From NCBI GenBank assembly GCA_965203255.1, contig OZ241882.1:1488001-1552000 (forward strand): a stretch of DNA of 64,000 nt, written 5' to 3'. The DNA is from JAPOUP01 sp965203255. GTDB taxonomy: Bacteria > Pseudomonadota > Alphaproteobacteria > Rhodobacterales > Rhodobacteraceae. The position numbers and the translations under genes were made by a program. Shown here in pieces: positions 18,660-28,666 of the stretch; position 1 is the stretch's first letter; each line of letters opens with the position of its first letter. The notes below the pieces were generated by a model. The model was not told where the DNA came from and did no database searches. It saw only the letters and a program-made list of their open reading frames with translations.

Positions 18660-19796
18660 TTGATGGGAAAAACTTCAGCAATGCCTGAATCTCGACTTTC
18701 AATCCACGGCATCAGATGATTATAGATACATGACTTGATTAGTTTCTCAAATCTAACCACTATATATGGTAATTCTTACCAAAATTCAGATAGTAAATTT
18801 TTTGGTGGAAAACCGTAATTCTATGTCGATACTCGCTACTTCACGGGCTCGCCGCCTACAATCCATCCCAAAATCTGGCGTCTGGCCCACGATTCCACGG
18901 CTTTGATTCGAATCACTTACACTCTGAGCGCCGATCAGCAAGCTGTCCCATGGAATCCCAAGCGAACCATTCCCAAACGTGAACCCTGTGGCTCCAATCC
19001 GTTCACCCATACATCGACTGACCGATCAGGCCATACTACGGTCAATCAGTCTTGCAGCCAGAGCACGGCCTTCATCCGGAGCGCGAACTTTGCCGACGTC
19101 GACCGGCGTGCGACAATCACTCGCGACGCGAACATTAAGGTGCGAACGGTGGTTATCCGAGGAATGGCACACCGAGCGTCGTGGCTTCAGCCCGTACCCC
19201 GCCATTGCCGAAACTGTGTGCCCTGTTCCCGCGACTGGGGCAAATAGATGCGGGCACGTTCCCCAAAAGACCTGGCAAATGTCGAGCCTCCCCGACGCAC
19301 CCAGTCAGGCATCTGCCGGAGCGCACCCATCGGCAACGCCCCACTCACCATCAACTGCCCGCCAGGATGCGCCAACAGTTCAATTGACATCATCGTCGTG
19401 CCATGTGCCGGAAAGGAAACAATTGCCTTCCCACCATTTGGCGGCCCCGACCCCGGCCTCTGGCTGCCTTCCATCATTCCCGGAAGTGATGGACCATGAC
19501 TGTCGGCTTAAGAAAACCTCGTACTCCGCCATCGCTATCGTTCGGCAGCCTCGCCGCTGAACGTGCCTGTCGATTCCGCTTCAGGCATGAATCATTCGGC
19601 ATTCCATGATCGGCCAGTCACAGAGTGACGGCTGGACACCGTGACTGGCCTACCAAAGACATATGCACTCTCTGCATAGCGGCAATTCCAAGCCAATGAT
19701 TGTGCATATGCAGCAACTCACTATGTTCGTTCTGAAAGTTGTCTGGAAGAGCCTATGTCCAGACGACAGCACAGAGCAGAACAACGGACGACGGAA
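18660..19796. other. Long intergenic region upstream of the dcw cluster
   Basis: More than 1.1 kb separates the dcw promoter from the DUF1127 gene. Bases 18690-18830 are strikingly AT-rich relative to the rest of the window. Open frames of up to 193 codons occur on the plus strand (18979-19560) and 96 codons on the minus strand (19187-19477). Their composition is low-complexity and I recognise no family in either. RNase P RNA, which lies near mraZ in some alphaproteobacteria, was looked for by its conserved core and not found. Confidence 0.5.
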
Positions 19797-20012
19797 ATGG
19801 CCTTTATCGATGATATCCGCGGCTTTGAAACCAGCTTCCTCCAGTCAGTGCACATGTGGTTGGAACAGGTGCGCATACGGGTCAGGAAACGCCGTGACTT
19901 CAAACGCACCTACAGGGAATTGGCGATGCTAACCGATCGTGAACTCAGTGACATCGGGATCGCACGCTGCGATATCGCCAAAATCGCACGCACCTCTGTT
20001 GATGCTGACTGA
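19797..20012 (+). CDS. DUF1127 domain small protein
   Basis: This 71-residue basic protein ends with the DUF1127 (YjiS-like) signature. It has an arginine-rich helix (RVRKRRDFKRTYRELA) followed by LTDRELSDIGIARCDIAKIAR. Such proteins are abundant in alphaproteobacteria, and some have been linked to RNA binding, phosphate or carbon metabolism and stress adaptation. The start at 19797 has the ribosome-binding sequence ACGGA just upstream and gives the usual length; an ATG at 19755 would add 14 residues. It is monocistronic and ends before a strong intrinsic terminator. Confidence 0.8.
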   Translation: MAFIDDIRGFETSFLQSVHMWLEQVRIRVRKRRDFKRTYRELAMLTDRELSDIGIARCDIAKIARTSVDAD

Positions 20013-20071
20013 CAGTTTCCGGCCCAGCCTTTTGCCCTTCCTCCCTGGGGCATTCGATGGCTGAGCCAATA

Positions 20072-20113
20072 GCGGCGGCACCAGTCCTCCTCCCGGGTGC
20101 CGCCGCTTTTTTT
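20072..20113 (+). terminator. Rho-independent terminator of the DUF1127 gene
   Basis: An 11-bp GC-rich stem (GCGGCGGCACC at 20072-20082 pairing with GGTGCCGCCGC at 20096-20106) with a 13-nt loop is followed by seven T residues. It lies 60 bases after the DUF1127 stop codon and before the convergent helicase gene. Confidence 0.9.
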
Positions 20114-20332
20114 GCCACATCACTGCAGAAATGCGTCAGGGCAAAAGCGCTGGCTCCAAGGCCTACATTGGCTGAGGCGGGAGTTACGTCCACCATTGCC
20201 CTTCCCGCTTGCAGGCGTGGTTTTCGGAGATCCGGCTTCGGTTTGCTGATCACGGGAAAGACGATTCCGGAGCCCATCGATCACCGGATGTCATTCGCAT
20301 TGAAGCGAATGTTGAACGGTGGTCATCAAAAT

Positions 20333-22702
20333 TCAGGTTGTGAGGTCACCGGCGCGCTCGGCAGGTACGACAAATCGAGCGACAACCTTCTTGCTGCCCG
20401 CTTTCTCGAATTCGATATCGAGCTTCTCCCCCATTATGTCCATCACATAACCGTAGCCGAACTTGTCGTGAAACACCCTGTCACCGCAGGAGAACACTGA
20501 AGTTGCCTCAAGGTCGACAGCGATACGACCGGTCTCGCGCCCGCTTGCCATGGGACGGCTTCCTTTATGGGCTTGAAGCCGTTTCCAACCCGGAGAGTTA
20601 TAGACATCGGCTCTGGCCGCCTGTTCCTCGATGATTCCGGTCCCGGCCGAGTCTGACCAGCCATATCCATCATTACCGCGACCTGGAGCTGCCAAAACTT
20701 CGACATGATTCGGCGGTAGCTCATCGATGAACCGGGAAGGAATGGTTGCCTGCCATTGACCGTAGACCAGCCGATTCTGGGCGAAGCTGACTGTACAGAG
20801 TTCCTCGGCTCGCGTAATCCCGACATAGGCAAGCCGCCGCTCTTCCTCAAGACCCCTTATGCCATTCTCATCCAACGAAAGCTGGTGCGGAAACAATCCA
20901 TCCTCCCAACCAGGAAGGAATATCGCCGGAAACTCCAATCCCTTGGCGGAGTGAAGTGTCATGATCGACACTTTGGGTTCGGTACTCTCGGAATCGTTGT
21001 CCATCACGAGAGCAATATGCTCCAGAAAACCCTGAAGGTTCTCGAACTGTTCCAATCCCTTGACAAGTTCCTTGAGGTTTTCAAGCCGCCCGGGTGCATC
21101 AGGGGTTTTCGCTAGGTTCCACATTTCGGTATAGCCGGACCCATCAAGGATATCCTCCGCGAGATCGACATGGCTGCAGGACGGGCTAAGCGCTATCTGG
21201 TGCCAGCGCTCGAACTGTCTGACCAAGGCCAGGACCGTCGTACCCGCCTTTCCTGTCAACTGGCCGGAGGCGGCCGCAATCCGAGCCCCCTCCAGCAGCG
21301 ATAGACCGCCGCCGGCTCTGGCCGAGAGCTGAATTGTCTGATGCGCTTTGTCGCCTACGCCCCGCTTGGGAGTGTTGACAATGCGCTCGAACGCCAGATC
21401 GTCGGTGGGCGAACAGGCCACACGGAAGTAGGCCAGCGCGTCGCGGATCTCCTGCCGTTCATAGAATCGTGGACCGCCAATGACTCGATATGGAAGCCCA
21501 ATGGTGAGGAACCGGTCCTCAAACGCCCGCATCTGCCGGGTTGCGCGCACCAATATCGCGATTTCGTCCAGGTCAAAGGCCCGCTGCCCCCGTGTGCCGA
21601 CTTGCATCGCCTCGATTTCCCCACCGATCCAGCGGGCCTCATCCTCCCCTTCCCAATGACTCGCAAGACGCACCTTCTCACCGTCACCGACCTCGGTGAA
21701 CAGAGTCTTTCCCAGCCGGCCCCTGTTGGCGGCGATCAGCCCGGACGCCACCGCCAGAATATGTGGCGTCGATCGGTAATTCTGCTCAAGCCGCACGACC
21801 TTGGCACCCGGAAAATCCCTTTCGAACCGCAGGATGTTGTCCACCTCCGCACCCCGCCAGCCATAGATCGACTGGTCGTCATCACCGACACAACAGATGT
21901 TCTTGTGATCACCTGAGAGAAGCCTCAACCAAAGATACTGCGCAATGTTGGTGTCCTGGTATTCATCGACGAGGATGTAGCGAAACCGCTGCTGATAGTT
22001 CTTCAGCACATCGCCGCTTTCCTGCAGGATCGTCAGCATGTGCAGCAGCAGATCGCCGAAATCCACGGCATTCAGTTTAATCAGGCGCTTTTGGTAAAGG
22101 TCGTAGAGTTCCACCCCCCGATGGTTGAATGCAGCGCTCTCCGCCACGGGAATTTTCTCCGGAGTCAGCGCGCGGTTTTTCCATCCATCGATGAGATGCG
22201 ACAACAAACGTGCGGGAAACTTCTTTTCGTCGATGTTCTCCGCAACAATGATCTGCTTCAGGAGTCTCGTTTGATCATCGGTGTCAAGAATGCTGTAGTT
22301 TGGCTTTAGCCCAACGATTTCGGCATGCCTACGCAGGAGTTTCGCACAAATCGCGTGAAACGTTCCTAGCCAGGTCATGCCCTCAACGGTCCTGCCGAGC
22401 AGCTGCTGGACCCGGGTCTTCATCTCACGGGCGGCTTTGTTGGTGAAGGTGACGGCGAGAATTTCGTTTGGCCGTGCCGCTCCGGTGTTCAGGATATGCG
22501 CAATGCGTGAGGTCAGGGCCTTTGTCTTCCCGGTGCCGGCACCGGCCAGCATCAGCACGGGCCCCTCCAGCGCCTCAACCGCTTCACGTTGGGCTGGATT
22601 CAGGTCGTCCAGATAAGGGGTGGGCCGCAGCGCCATTGCCCGAGCCGAGAGCGAAGTGGCCAACACACCGTCAGCGGCTTCAGTTCCATCCGATTTGGTC
22701 AT
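20333..22702 (-). CDS. ATP-dependent DNA helicase UvrD/PcrA (superfamily 1A)
   Basis: This 789-residue 3'-5' helicase unwinds DNA in nucleotide excision and mismatch repair and displaces RecA. Superfamily-1 motifs appear in order: LNPAQREAVEA (Q motif, about 34-44), the Walker A AGAGTGKT (about 53-60), TFTNKAAREMK, and DEYQDTN with GDDDQSIYGWRGA (motifs II and III). They continue with VRLEQNYRST (IV), MTLHSAKGLEFP (V) and VGITRAEE (VI). The carboxyl-terminal tail contains a KFGYG-like Tudor region typical of UvrD/PcrA. An extra amino-terminal 30 residues are not conserved. The gene converges on the DUF1127 gene and diverges from the hydroxy-acid dehydrogenase gene. Confidence 0.95.
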   Translation of the reverse strand: MTKSDGTEAADGVLATSLSARAMALRPTPYLDDLNPAQREAVEALEGPVLMLAGAGTGKTKALTSRIAHILNTGAARPNEILAVTFTNKAAREMKTRVQQLLGRTVEGMTWLGTFHAICAKLLRRHAEIVGLKPNYSILDTDDQTRLLKQIIVAENIDEKKFPARLLSHLIDGWKNRALTPEKIPVAESAAFNHRGVELYDLYQKRLIKLNAVDFGDLLLHMLTILQESGDVLKNYQQRFRYILVDEYQDTNIAQYLWLRLLSGDHKNICCVGDDDQSIYGWRGAEVDNILRFERDFPGAKVVRLEQNYRSTPHILAVASGLIAANRGRLGKTLFTEVGDGEKVRLASHWEGEDEARWIGGEIEAMQVGTRGQRAFDLDEIAILVRATRQMRAFEDRFLTIGLPYRVIGGPRFYERQEIRDALAYFRVACSPTDDLAFERIVNTPKRGVGDKAHQTIQLSARAGGGLSLLEGARIAAASGQLTGKAGTTVLALVRQFERWHQIALSPSCSHVDLAEDILDGSGYTEMWNLAKTPDAPGRLENLKELVKGLEQFENLQGFLEHIALVMDNDSESTEPKVSIMTLHSAKGLEFPAIFLPGWEDGLFPHQLSLDENGIRGLEEERRLAYVGITRAEELCTVSFAQNRLVYGQWQATIPSRFIDELPPNHVEVLAAPGRGNDGYGWSDSAGTGIIEEQAARADVYNSPGWKRLQAHKGSRPMASGRETGRIAVDLEATSVFSCGDRVFHDKFGYGYVMDIMGEKLDIEFEKAGSKKVVARFVVPAERAGDLTT

Positions 22703-22976
22703 CAGGTCATTCTAGCGTGAGGGCTGATGAAAGCAAGGCATTGTTCGCATAATGTTCCCACGCCTGACGCAGAGCTTCAAGCGCCGATGCGGGCGGCTCA
22801 ACCTAGCAGAGGATCAAGCGGGAAAGATGGCGAAGCTGTCCGGATCAACGAACTGTAAATCGGCATTCATTTATGCGGCTGCCGAAGAACCGGGCCCATT
22901 CCCTTCGCTTTTCACGGAGACAATTTCCCGCACAAAGAGCATTGCGTTTTCCGTTCGCGCGATTAGGACAGGCGGA

Positions 22977-24116
22977 ATGCACCTCGACCGCTCCTATCCG
23001 GCGATATCAGACCTTGCAAAACGTGCGCGGCAGCGCGTTCCACGGTTTGTCTGGGACTATCTTGACAGTGGCACCGGAACGGAAGCCACAATGCGTCGGA
23101 ACCGCGAGAGACTTGACGAAGTCCTGTTCGATCCCGCGATCCTGTCGGGAGAGAAGGAGGTGAGCCTTTCCCGTTCGCTGCTTGGACGCGAGTATCCGCT
23201 ACCCTTTGGGATCGCTCCTGTGGGAATGTCGGGGCTCATGTGGCCGGACGCCGAACGCATTCTGGCACGTCTGGGGCGCGACGAGAGCATCCCTTACACG
23301 CTGTCCACAGTGGCGGCGCTGACGCCAGAGACAGTGGGCCCTCATGTCGGACCGGATGCCTGGTGCCAGCTCTACCCGCCCCGCGACCCTGAAATCCGCA
23401 GGGACATACTGAAGCGGTTCAGGGATGCGGGCTTCCGCGCGCTTGTGCTGACGGCAGACGTTCCCGTGGCTAGCAGAAGGGAACGCCAGCAGCGTGGTGG
23501 CATGAGCACGCCGCCACGGCTCACTCCGCGCATACTCGGCCAGATCGCTCTCCACCCCGCATGGGCTCTGGCCACGCTGCGGGCCGGCATTCCCCGCCTC
23601 AGGACCATTGAGAAATACACCGGCGACCAAGGTGCGCTGTCATCGACCAAACATATCGGCTACCTGATCCGCACCTCGCCGGACTGGGAATACCTAAAAT
23701 GGCTCCGCGACCATTGGGACGGACCGCTGATGGTCAAAGGGGTTCTTGTCGCCGAGGACGCCGTTCGGCTGAAGGGTGCGGGAGTGGATGCTGTCTGGGT
23801 TTCAAATCATGCGGGGCGGCAATTCGACGCCGCCCCCGCACCGATCGAAGTGCTACCGAACGTTCGGGCAGCGGTTGGACAGGATTATCCGCTTATCTTC
23901 GACGGAGGAGTCACTGGCGGACTGGACATCCTCCGGGCATTGGCACTCGGCGCGGATTTCGTGATGCTGGGGCGGGCATTTCACTATGGCCTGGCGGCGT
24001 TCGGTGCACGGGGAGCGGCACATGTGGTTCACATACTACGTGAAGATCTCCTGTCCAACCTTGGGCAACTTGGATTGGACGGCTTCGATAGCCTGGCCAC
24101 TCGCATCCGTGCCTGA
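22977..24116 (+). CDS. FMN-dependent alpha-hydroxy-acid dehydrogenase (LldD-like)
   Basis: This 379-residue flavoprotein oxidises an L-2-hydroxy acid such as lactate to the keto acid, usually at the membrane with quinone as acceptor. Family features are YLDSGTGTE near the start, PFGIAPVGM, and CQLYPPRD in place of the usual W-QLY. Also present are LTADVPVASRRERQQR, the FMN-binding lysine in MVKGVL, the catalytic segment SNHAGRQFD, and FDGGVTGGLDILRALALGAD. The usual SNHGGRQ is altered to SNHAGRQ, keeping the catalytic His and the Arg. The start at 22977 has the purine-rich AGGACAGGCGGA just upstream. The enzyme lies upstream of pyruvate carboxylase, consistent with lactate-to-pyruvate use. 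Confidence 0.87.
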   Translation: MHLDRSYPAISDLAKRARQRVPRFVWDYLDSGTGTEATMRRNRERLDEVLFDPAILSGEKEVSLSRSLLGREYPLPFGIAPVGMSGLMWPDAERILARLGRDESIPYTLSTVAALTPETVGPHVGPDAWCQLYPPRDPEIRRDILKRFRDAGFRALVLTADVPVASRRERQQRGGMSTPPRLTPRILGQIALHPAWALATLRAGIPRLRTIEKYTGDQGALSSTKHIGYLIRTSPDWEYLKWLRDHWDGPLMVKGVLVAEDAVRLKGAGVDAVWVSNHAGRQFDAAPAPIEVLPNVRAAVGQDYPLIFDGGVTGGLDILRALALGADFVMLGRAFHYGLAAFGARGAAHVVHILREDLLSNLGQLGLDGFDSLATRIRA

Positions 24117-24240
24117 TCAGCCTTCCCGCCAGACTTGCCGGCAAGTCGTCGCTCCACTCTCCATCACGGGCAATACGCTTTACGCCATTCAGGGAAGTCC
24201 CTAGGTTTCAAGCTCACCCATCAAGGCTGGGAATCCTCCA

Positions 24241-27200
24241 ATGCCCGAATTCCGAAAGATCCTGATCGCGAACCGTGGCGAGATCGCGATTCGCGTAATG
24301 CGTGCCGCCAATGAGTTGGGAAAGCGTACGGTTGCGGTCTATGCCGCTGAAGACAGACTCAGCCTTCATCGGTTCAAGGCTGATGAAGCCTATATGATAG
24401 GAGACGGCATGGGGCCGGTTGCGGCTTATCTGTCGATTGATGAGATCATCCGAGTGGCCAGGGTCTGCGGCGCGGACGCGGTCCATCCAGGGTATGGTCT
24501 CATGTCGGAGAATCCTGCATTCGCCGAAGCGTGTGTTGAAAATGACATCGGATTCATCGGGCCGAGGCCAGAGACGATGCGGGCGCTGGGCGACAAGGCG
24601 TCTGCGAGGGAGGTCGCCATACGGGCTGGCGTACCGGTCATCCCCGCAACAGGTGTCCTTGGCGAAGACATGGCCGAGATTGCCCGCCAGGCCGGTGAGA
24701 TCGGCTATCCTATGATGCTGAAAGCGTCTTGGGGTGGCGGTGGCCGGGGCATGCGCCCGATCTACGGGCCGGATGAATTGGCGGACAAAGTGCTGGAAGG
24801 TCGGCGTGAAGCGGAATCCGCATTCGGCAACTCTGAAGGTTATCTGGAGAAGATGATCCAACGGGCCCGACATGTTGAAGTGCAGATTCTCGGTGATCGA
24901 TACAGAAACACCTACCATCTTTGGGAGCGTGACTGCTCGGTACAGCGTCGCAGCCAAAAGGTGGTTGAGCGTGCGCCAGCCCCCTATCTGACCGAGTCGC
25001 AGCGCGAACGGCTCTGTCTTCTCGGAAAGAGCATCGCCACTGAAGTAAGCTACGAATGCGCGGGGACCGTTGAGTTCCTGATGGATATGGAGACCGGGGA
25101 ATTCCACTTCATCGAAGTCAACCCCCGAATCCAGGTGGAACATACGGTCACTGAAGAAGTTACGGGAATCGACATTGTGCAGGCGCAGATCCTGATCGCC
25201 GAAGGTAAGGAGCTTGTGGCCGCAACGGGTATATCCGCACAGGATGGAGTCAAGCTGGACGGACATGCGATCCAGTGCCGAATCACCACCGAGGATCCGC
25301 ACAACAACTTCATCCCCGACTACGGTCGCATCACCGCATACCGTGGCGCAACCGGCATGGGTATCCGTCTCGATGGCGGTACGGCCTATTCCGGAGCGGT
25401 GATAACTCGATACTACGATTCGCTTCTTGAAAAAGTCACTGCCTGGGCTCCCAATCCGAAAGCCGCCATCGCCCGGATGGACCGCGCTCTACGGGAGTTC
25501 AGGATCCGTGGCGTCAGTACGAACATTGACTTCGTCGAGAATCTGCTGAGGCATCCGACATTCCTGTCAAATGAATACCACACCAGATTCATTGATGAGA
25601 CGCCGGAACTGTTCGAGTTTTCCTCACGGCGAGATCGAGCGACAAAGTTACTCAACTACATCGCCGATGTTACGGTGAACGGTCATCCCGACGTCCAGGG
25701 GCAACCTCGTCCACCCGGTAGCCTGAAGCTTCCGAATCCGCCACGGCCAACACACGATCAGCCCAATCGGGGTGCCAAACAGGTCCTGGATGAATCCGGT
25801 CCTGAAGCCGTAGTGGAATGGCTTGCTGGCAGAACGGAGCTTCTGATCACAGATACAACCATGCGGGACGGGCATCAGTCCTTGCTCGCCACACGCATGC
25901 GTTCACTGGACATGATACGGATAGCGCCGAATTACGCCCTTGATCTACCGCAGCTGTTTTCCGTCGAATGCTGGGGAGGCGCCACATTTGACGTTGCGTA
26001 CCGCTTTCTTCAGGAATGTCCGTGGCAGCGACTCCGTGATCTGCGCACGGCAATGCCGAATCTGATGACTCAGATGCTGCTTCGTGGCTCGAACTGCGTT
26101 GGTTACACCAACTATCCGGACAATGTGGTTCAAGCGTTCGTCGCGCAATCCGCGAGGATAGGGATAGATCTGTTCCGTGTGTTCGATCCCCTGAACTGGG
26201 TCGAGAACATGCGGGTCGCTATGGATGCCGTATTGGAGTCAGGGAAGCTCCTTGAAGGCTCGATCTGCTACACTGGGGATGTCCTCGATCCTGAACGGTC
26301 CAAGTACGACCTCAAGTACTATGTCGGAATGGCAAAGGAACTAAGGGACGCAGGTTCCCACATTCTTGGACTGAAAGACATGGCAGGGCTTCTCAAGCCT
26401 GCCGCTGCGAATACGCTTGTCAGGACACTCAAGCAAGAGGTCGGGCTTCCGATACATCTGCATACCCATGATACTGCCGGCATAGCCTGCGCCTCCATTC
26501 TCGCCGCAAGCGAGGCAGGTGTCGACATCGTTGACTGTGCCATGGACAGCTTCTCCGGCAATACAAGCCAAGCCACCCTGGGTACCGTGATTGAGGCGCT
26601 GAGCCGATCGGACCGGGACACCGGACTCGACATAGACGCCGTTCGGCGGATTTCGAACTATTGGGAAACTGTACGTGGACATCTCGCAGCGTTCGAATCG
26701 GGACTTCAGGCACCTGCCTCTGAAGTCTATCTCCATGAGATGCCGGGCGGCCAGTTCACAAATCTCAAGGCACAGGCGCGCTCAATGGGACTCGAGGAGC
26801 GCTGGCATGAAGTTGCGCAGACCTATGCCGACGTAAACCTCATGTTTGGTGACATCATCAAAGTCACACCCACGTCAAAGGTCGTGGGCGACATGGCCCT
26901 GATGATGGTCAGCCAGAGCCTGACCCGAACGGACGTGGAGAATCCAGATACTGAGGTCAGTTTTCCTGACAGCGTGATTGAAATGTTGCAGGGTCAGATC
27001 GGCAAACCTTTAGGTGGCTTTCCTCCGGACATCGTTCGGAAAGCACTCAAGGGGAGAGAACCGTTGATCGGGCGACCGGGAGCCCTGCTCATGTCCGAGG
27101 ACATGGAAGCCCGGAGGTCGGAAATTGCCGCGAAGCTCGGAGTCGAGATCGATGATGAAGATCTGATCGGATATCTGATGTATCCGAAGGTCTTTACCGA

Positions 27201-27681
27201 ATATATGGATCGCCATGCGGTCTACGGTCCGGTTCGAACACTGCCGACACGCACCTTCTTCTATGGAATGGAGCCCGGAGAGGAGATCACAGCCGAGATC
27301 GACCCTGGCAAGACACTGGAGATCCGTCTGCAGGCGGTTGGCGAGACCCATGAGGACGGCAACGTGCGGGTCTTCTTTGAACTCAATGGCCAACCCCGCG
27401 TCGCACGGGTCGCCGACCGCAAGGTTACGTCGACGAAAGTCGCGCATCCCAAAGCCGACGCCAACAATCCATCGCATGTCGGAGCCCCCATGCCCGGCGT
27501 CGTCTCAGCAGTCGCGGCAACCGCCGGAACTGAGGTTTCCAGGGGCGAACTCCTTCTGACCATTGAGGCGATGAAGATGGAGACCGGACTCCACGCCGAA
27601 CGTGACGGCATCATCAGGATGGTTCATGTCAGTCCCGGAACGCAGATAGATGCGAAAGACCTGCTGCTTGAGATTGACTGA
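24241..27681 (+). CDS. pyc: Pyruvate carboxylase
   Basis: This 1146-residue biotin enzyme converts pyruvate and bicarbonate to oxaloacetate. Domains in order are the biotin carboxylase (about 1-455; KILIANRGEIAIRV at the start, MLKASWGGGGRGM ATP loop, EVNPRIQVEHTVTE), and the carboxyltransferase (about 530-1000; TTMRDGHQSLLATRMR, the metal-site HLHTHDTAG). A tetramerisation segment follows, and the biotinyl domain ends with EAMKMET, whose lysine carries the biotin. The length matches single-chain pyruvate carboxylases. The preceding gene makes pyruvate from a hydroxy acid. It feeds the TCA cycle anaplerotically in the cytoplasm. Confidence 0.97.
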   Translation: MPEFRKILIANRGEIAIRVMRAANELGKRTVAVYAAEDRLSLHRFKADEAYMIGDGMGPVAAYLSIDEIIRVARVCGADAVHPGYGLMSENPAFAEACVENDIGFIGPRPETMRALGDKASAREVAIRAGVPVIPATGVLGEDMAEIARQAGEIGYPMMLKASWGGGGRGMRPIYGPDELADKVLEGRREAESAFGNSEGYLEKMIQRARHVEVQILGDRYRNTYHLWERDCSVQRRSQKVVERAPAPYLTESQRERLCLLGKSIATEVSYECAGTVEFLMDMETGEFHFIEVNPRIQVEHTVTEEVTGIDIVQAQILIAEGKELVAATGISAQDGVKLDGHAIQCRITTEDPHNNFIPDYGRITAYRGATGMGIRLDGGTAYSGAVITRYYDSLLEKVTAWAPNPKAAIARMDRALREFRIRGVSTNIDFVENLLRHPTFLSNEYHTRFIDETPELFEFSSRRDRATKLLNYIADVTVNGHPDVQGQPRPPGSLKLPNPPRPTHDQPNRGAKQVLDESGPEAVVEWLAGRTELLITDTTMRDGHQSLLATRMRSLDMIRIAPNYALDLPQLFSVECWGGATFDVAYRFLQECPWQRLRDLRTAMPNLMTQMLLRGSNCVGYTNYPDNVVQAFVAQSARIGIDLFRVFDPLNWVENMRVAMDAVLESGKLLEGSICYTGDVLDPERSKYDLKYYVGMAKELRDAGSHILGLKDMAGLLKPAAANTLVRTLKQEVGLPIHLHTHDTAGIACASILAASEAGVDIVDCAMDSFSGNTSQATLGTVIEALSRSDRDTGLDIDAVRRISNYWETVRGHLAAFESGLQAPASEVYLHEMPGGQFTNLKAQARSMGLEERWHEVAQTYADVNLMFGDIIKVTPTSKVVGDMALMMVSQSLTRTDVENPDTEVSFPDSVIEMLQGQIGKPLGGFPPDIVRKALKGREPLIGRPGALLMSEDMEARRSEIAAKLGVEIDDEDLIGYLMYPKVFTEYMDRHAVYGPVRTLPTRTFFYGMEPGEEITAEIDPGKTLEIRLQAVGETHEDGNVRVFFELNGQPRVARVADRKVTSTKVAHPKADANNPSHVGAPMPGVVSAVAATAGTEVSRGELLLTIEAMKMETGLHAERDGIIRMVHVSPGTQIDAKDLLLEID

Positions 27682-27827
27682 CGGAAACCGCCCTGCTGGA
27701 ATCTGGATCCAATTCAGCCGAGATCTTTTGGGATATTTCGGATCGCGAACATCCAGCCTCATAGGTCTGAAGATTTTTTACTTGCGGCCAATCCAATGGT
27801 CGACTATCTCACAGTCTACCCACGGAT

Positions 27828-27902
27828 GCGGGCGTAGCTCAGGGGTAGAGCATTACCTTGCCAAGGTAAGGGTCGTGAGTTCGAATCTCATCGCCCGCTC
27901 CA
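27828..27902 (+). tRNA. tRNA-Gly (anticodon GCC), CCA encoded
   Basis: A complete cloverleaf is visible. The acceptor stem GCGGGCG/CGCCCGC encloses a D arm with GCTC/GAGC, the anticodon arm TTACC-TTGCCAA-GGTAA with anticodon GCC, a variable loop and a T arm GTGAG-TTCGAAT-CTCAT. The discriminator T and CCA follow. The accessory region begins immediately downstream, as expected when a tRNA 3' end serves as an integration site. Confidence 0.96.
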
Positions 27903-28666
27903 ATTGGATCTCAGATTTCTCTTTGCGACATTCGTCGAAACGCCAGCGGAAACTGTGAACCCCCACCATCCCACGGCGACCGGAATTGACCAGCGTGCGG
28001 CGGCGAAAACTGCTTCAGGGCTTTAACGTCACCGTCACCGGTCTGCGACGTTCCGGCTGAAGATTCGGTCCAGACCGGACATTGGTCTTGATTCCTGTCC
28101 TTTTGCGGAATTCGCCTGAGTTCTTCGAACTGAACCTTTGTAATCATTGTCATCTGCCTGCCCATAACGTGTCGTGCCGTCCCTGGCCAGAAAGGCGGGA
28201 ACCATGCCCTCCTGCCAACCAGAGCCCTCGGCTTGCATCTCCATGGTCAGGTAGCCGGGGCGGGTCCGAGGCGCAAACAGGATCGTGCCGTTGGCAAAAC
28301 CCTGCCGGGTCAACGGTTTCCGGGACTGATCCGCCATCATCCCAATACGCGACCCGCTCCATGTCAGTACCCCCTCCCCCGCCTCCGTCCTCGAACAGGA
28401 TTGACGATCATGGGAGGCGGCGGTCCTGTGGAGTCTCTTCCTGTGGTGTTCGCCAAGCCCGGAGCCGCGATCCGGATCGATGGGGACACTTTCCGGGACG
28501 CCTGCCACCGTCATGTCGTCACGATGGGGTGCCGACCGCGCTTCGTCGACCTGCAGCCCTGACGTCGTCGGGGACCGGAATTTCGGGAACGGACGGTCCA
28601 TACGTCCCAAACGCCATCCCAGTGGCGTACGGATAGAGGTCGGGGATTGGTCACCTTATGTCCCTA
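27903..28666. other. Gene-poor stretch downstream of tRNA-Gly
   Basis: About 760 bases without a gene I can name. A minus-strand frame of 191 codons (28035-28610) and a plus-strand frame of 109 codons (28233-28562) overlap. Each carries short stretches that look protein-like, but neither matches a known family, and both may be fragments of decayed genes. Confidence 0.5.

Noticed and set aside
18979..19560. Open frame of 193 codons on the plus strand upstream of the DUF1127 gene
   Set aside because: The product is rich in Ser, Pro, Arg and Cys without any domain pattern or hydrophobic core, and the opposite strand is open as well; it looks like a chance frame in GC-rich DNA.
24214..25302. 362-codon minus-strand frame over the start of pyc
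   Set aside because: Antisense shadow of the biotin carboxylase domain.
28035..28610. Minus-strand frame of 191 codons downstream of tRNA-Gly
   Set aside because: No recognised family and a plus-strand frame of similar quality overlaps it; kept only as a possible fragment in the description of the gap.
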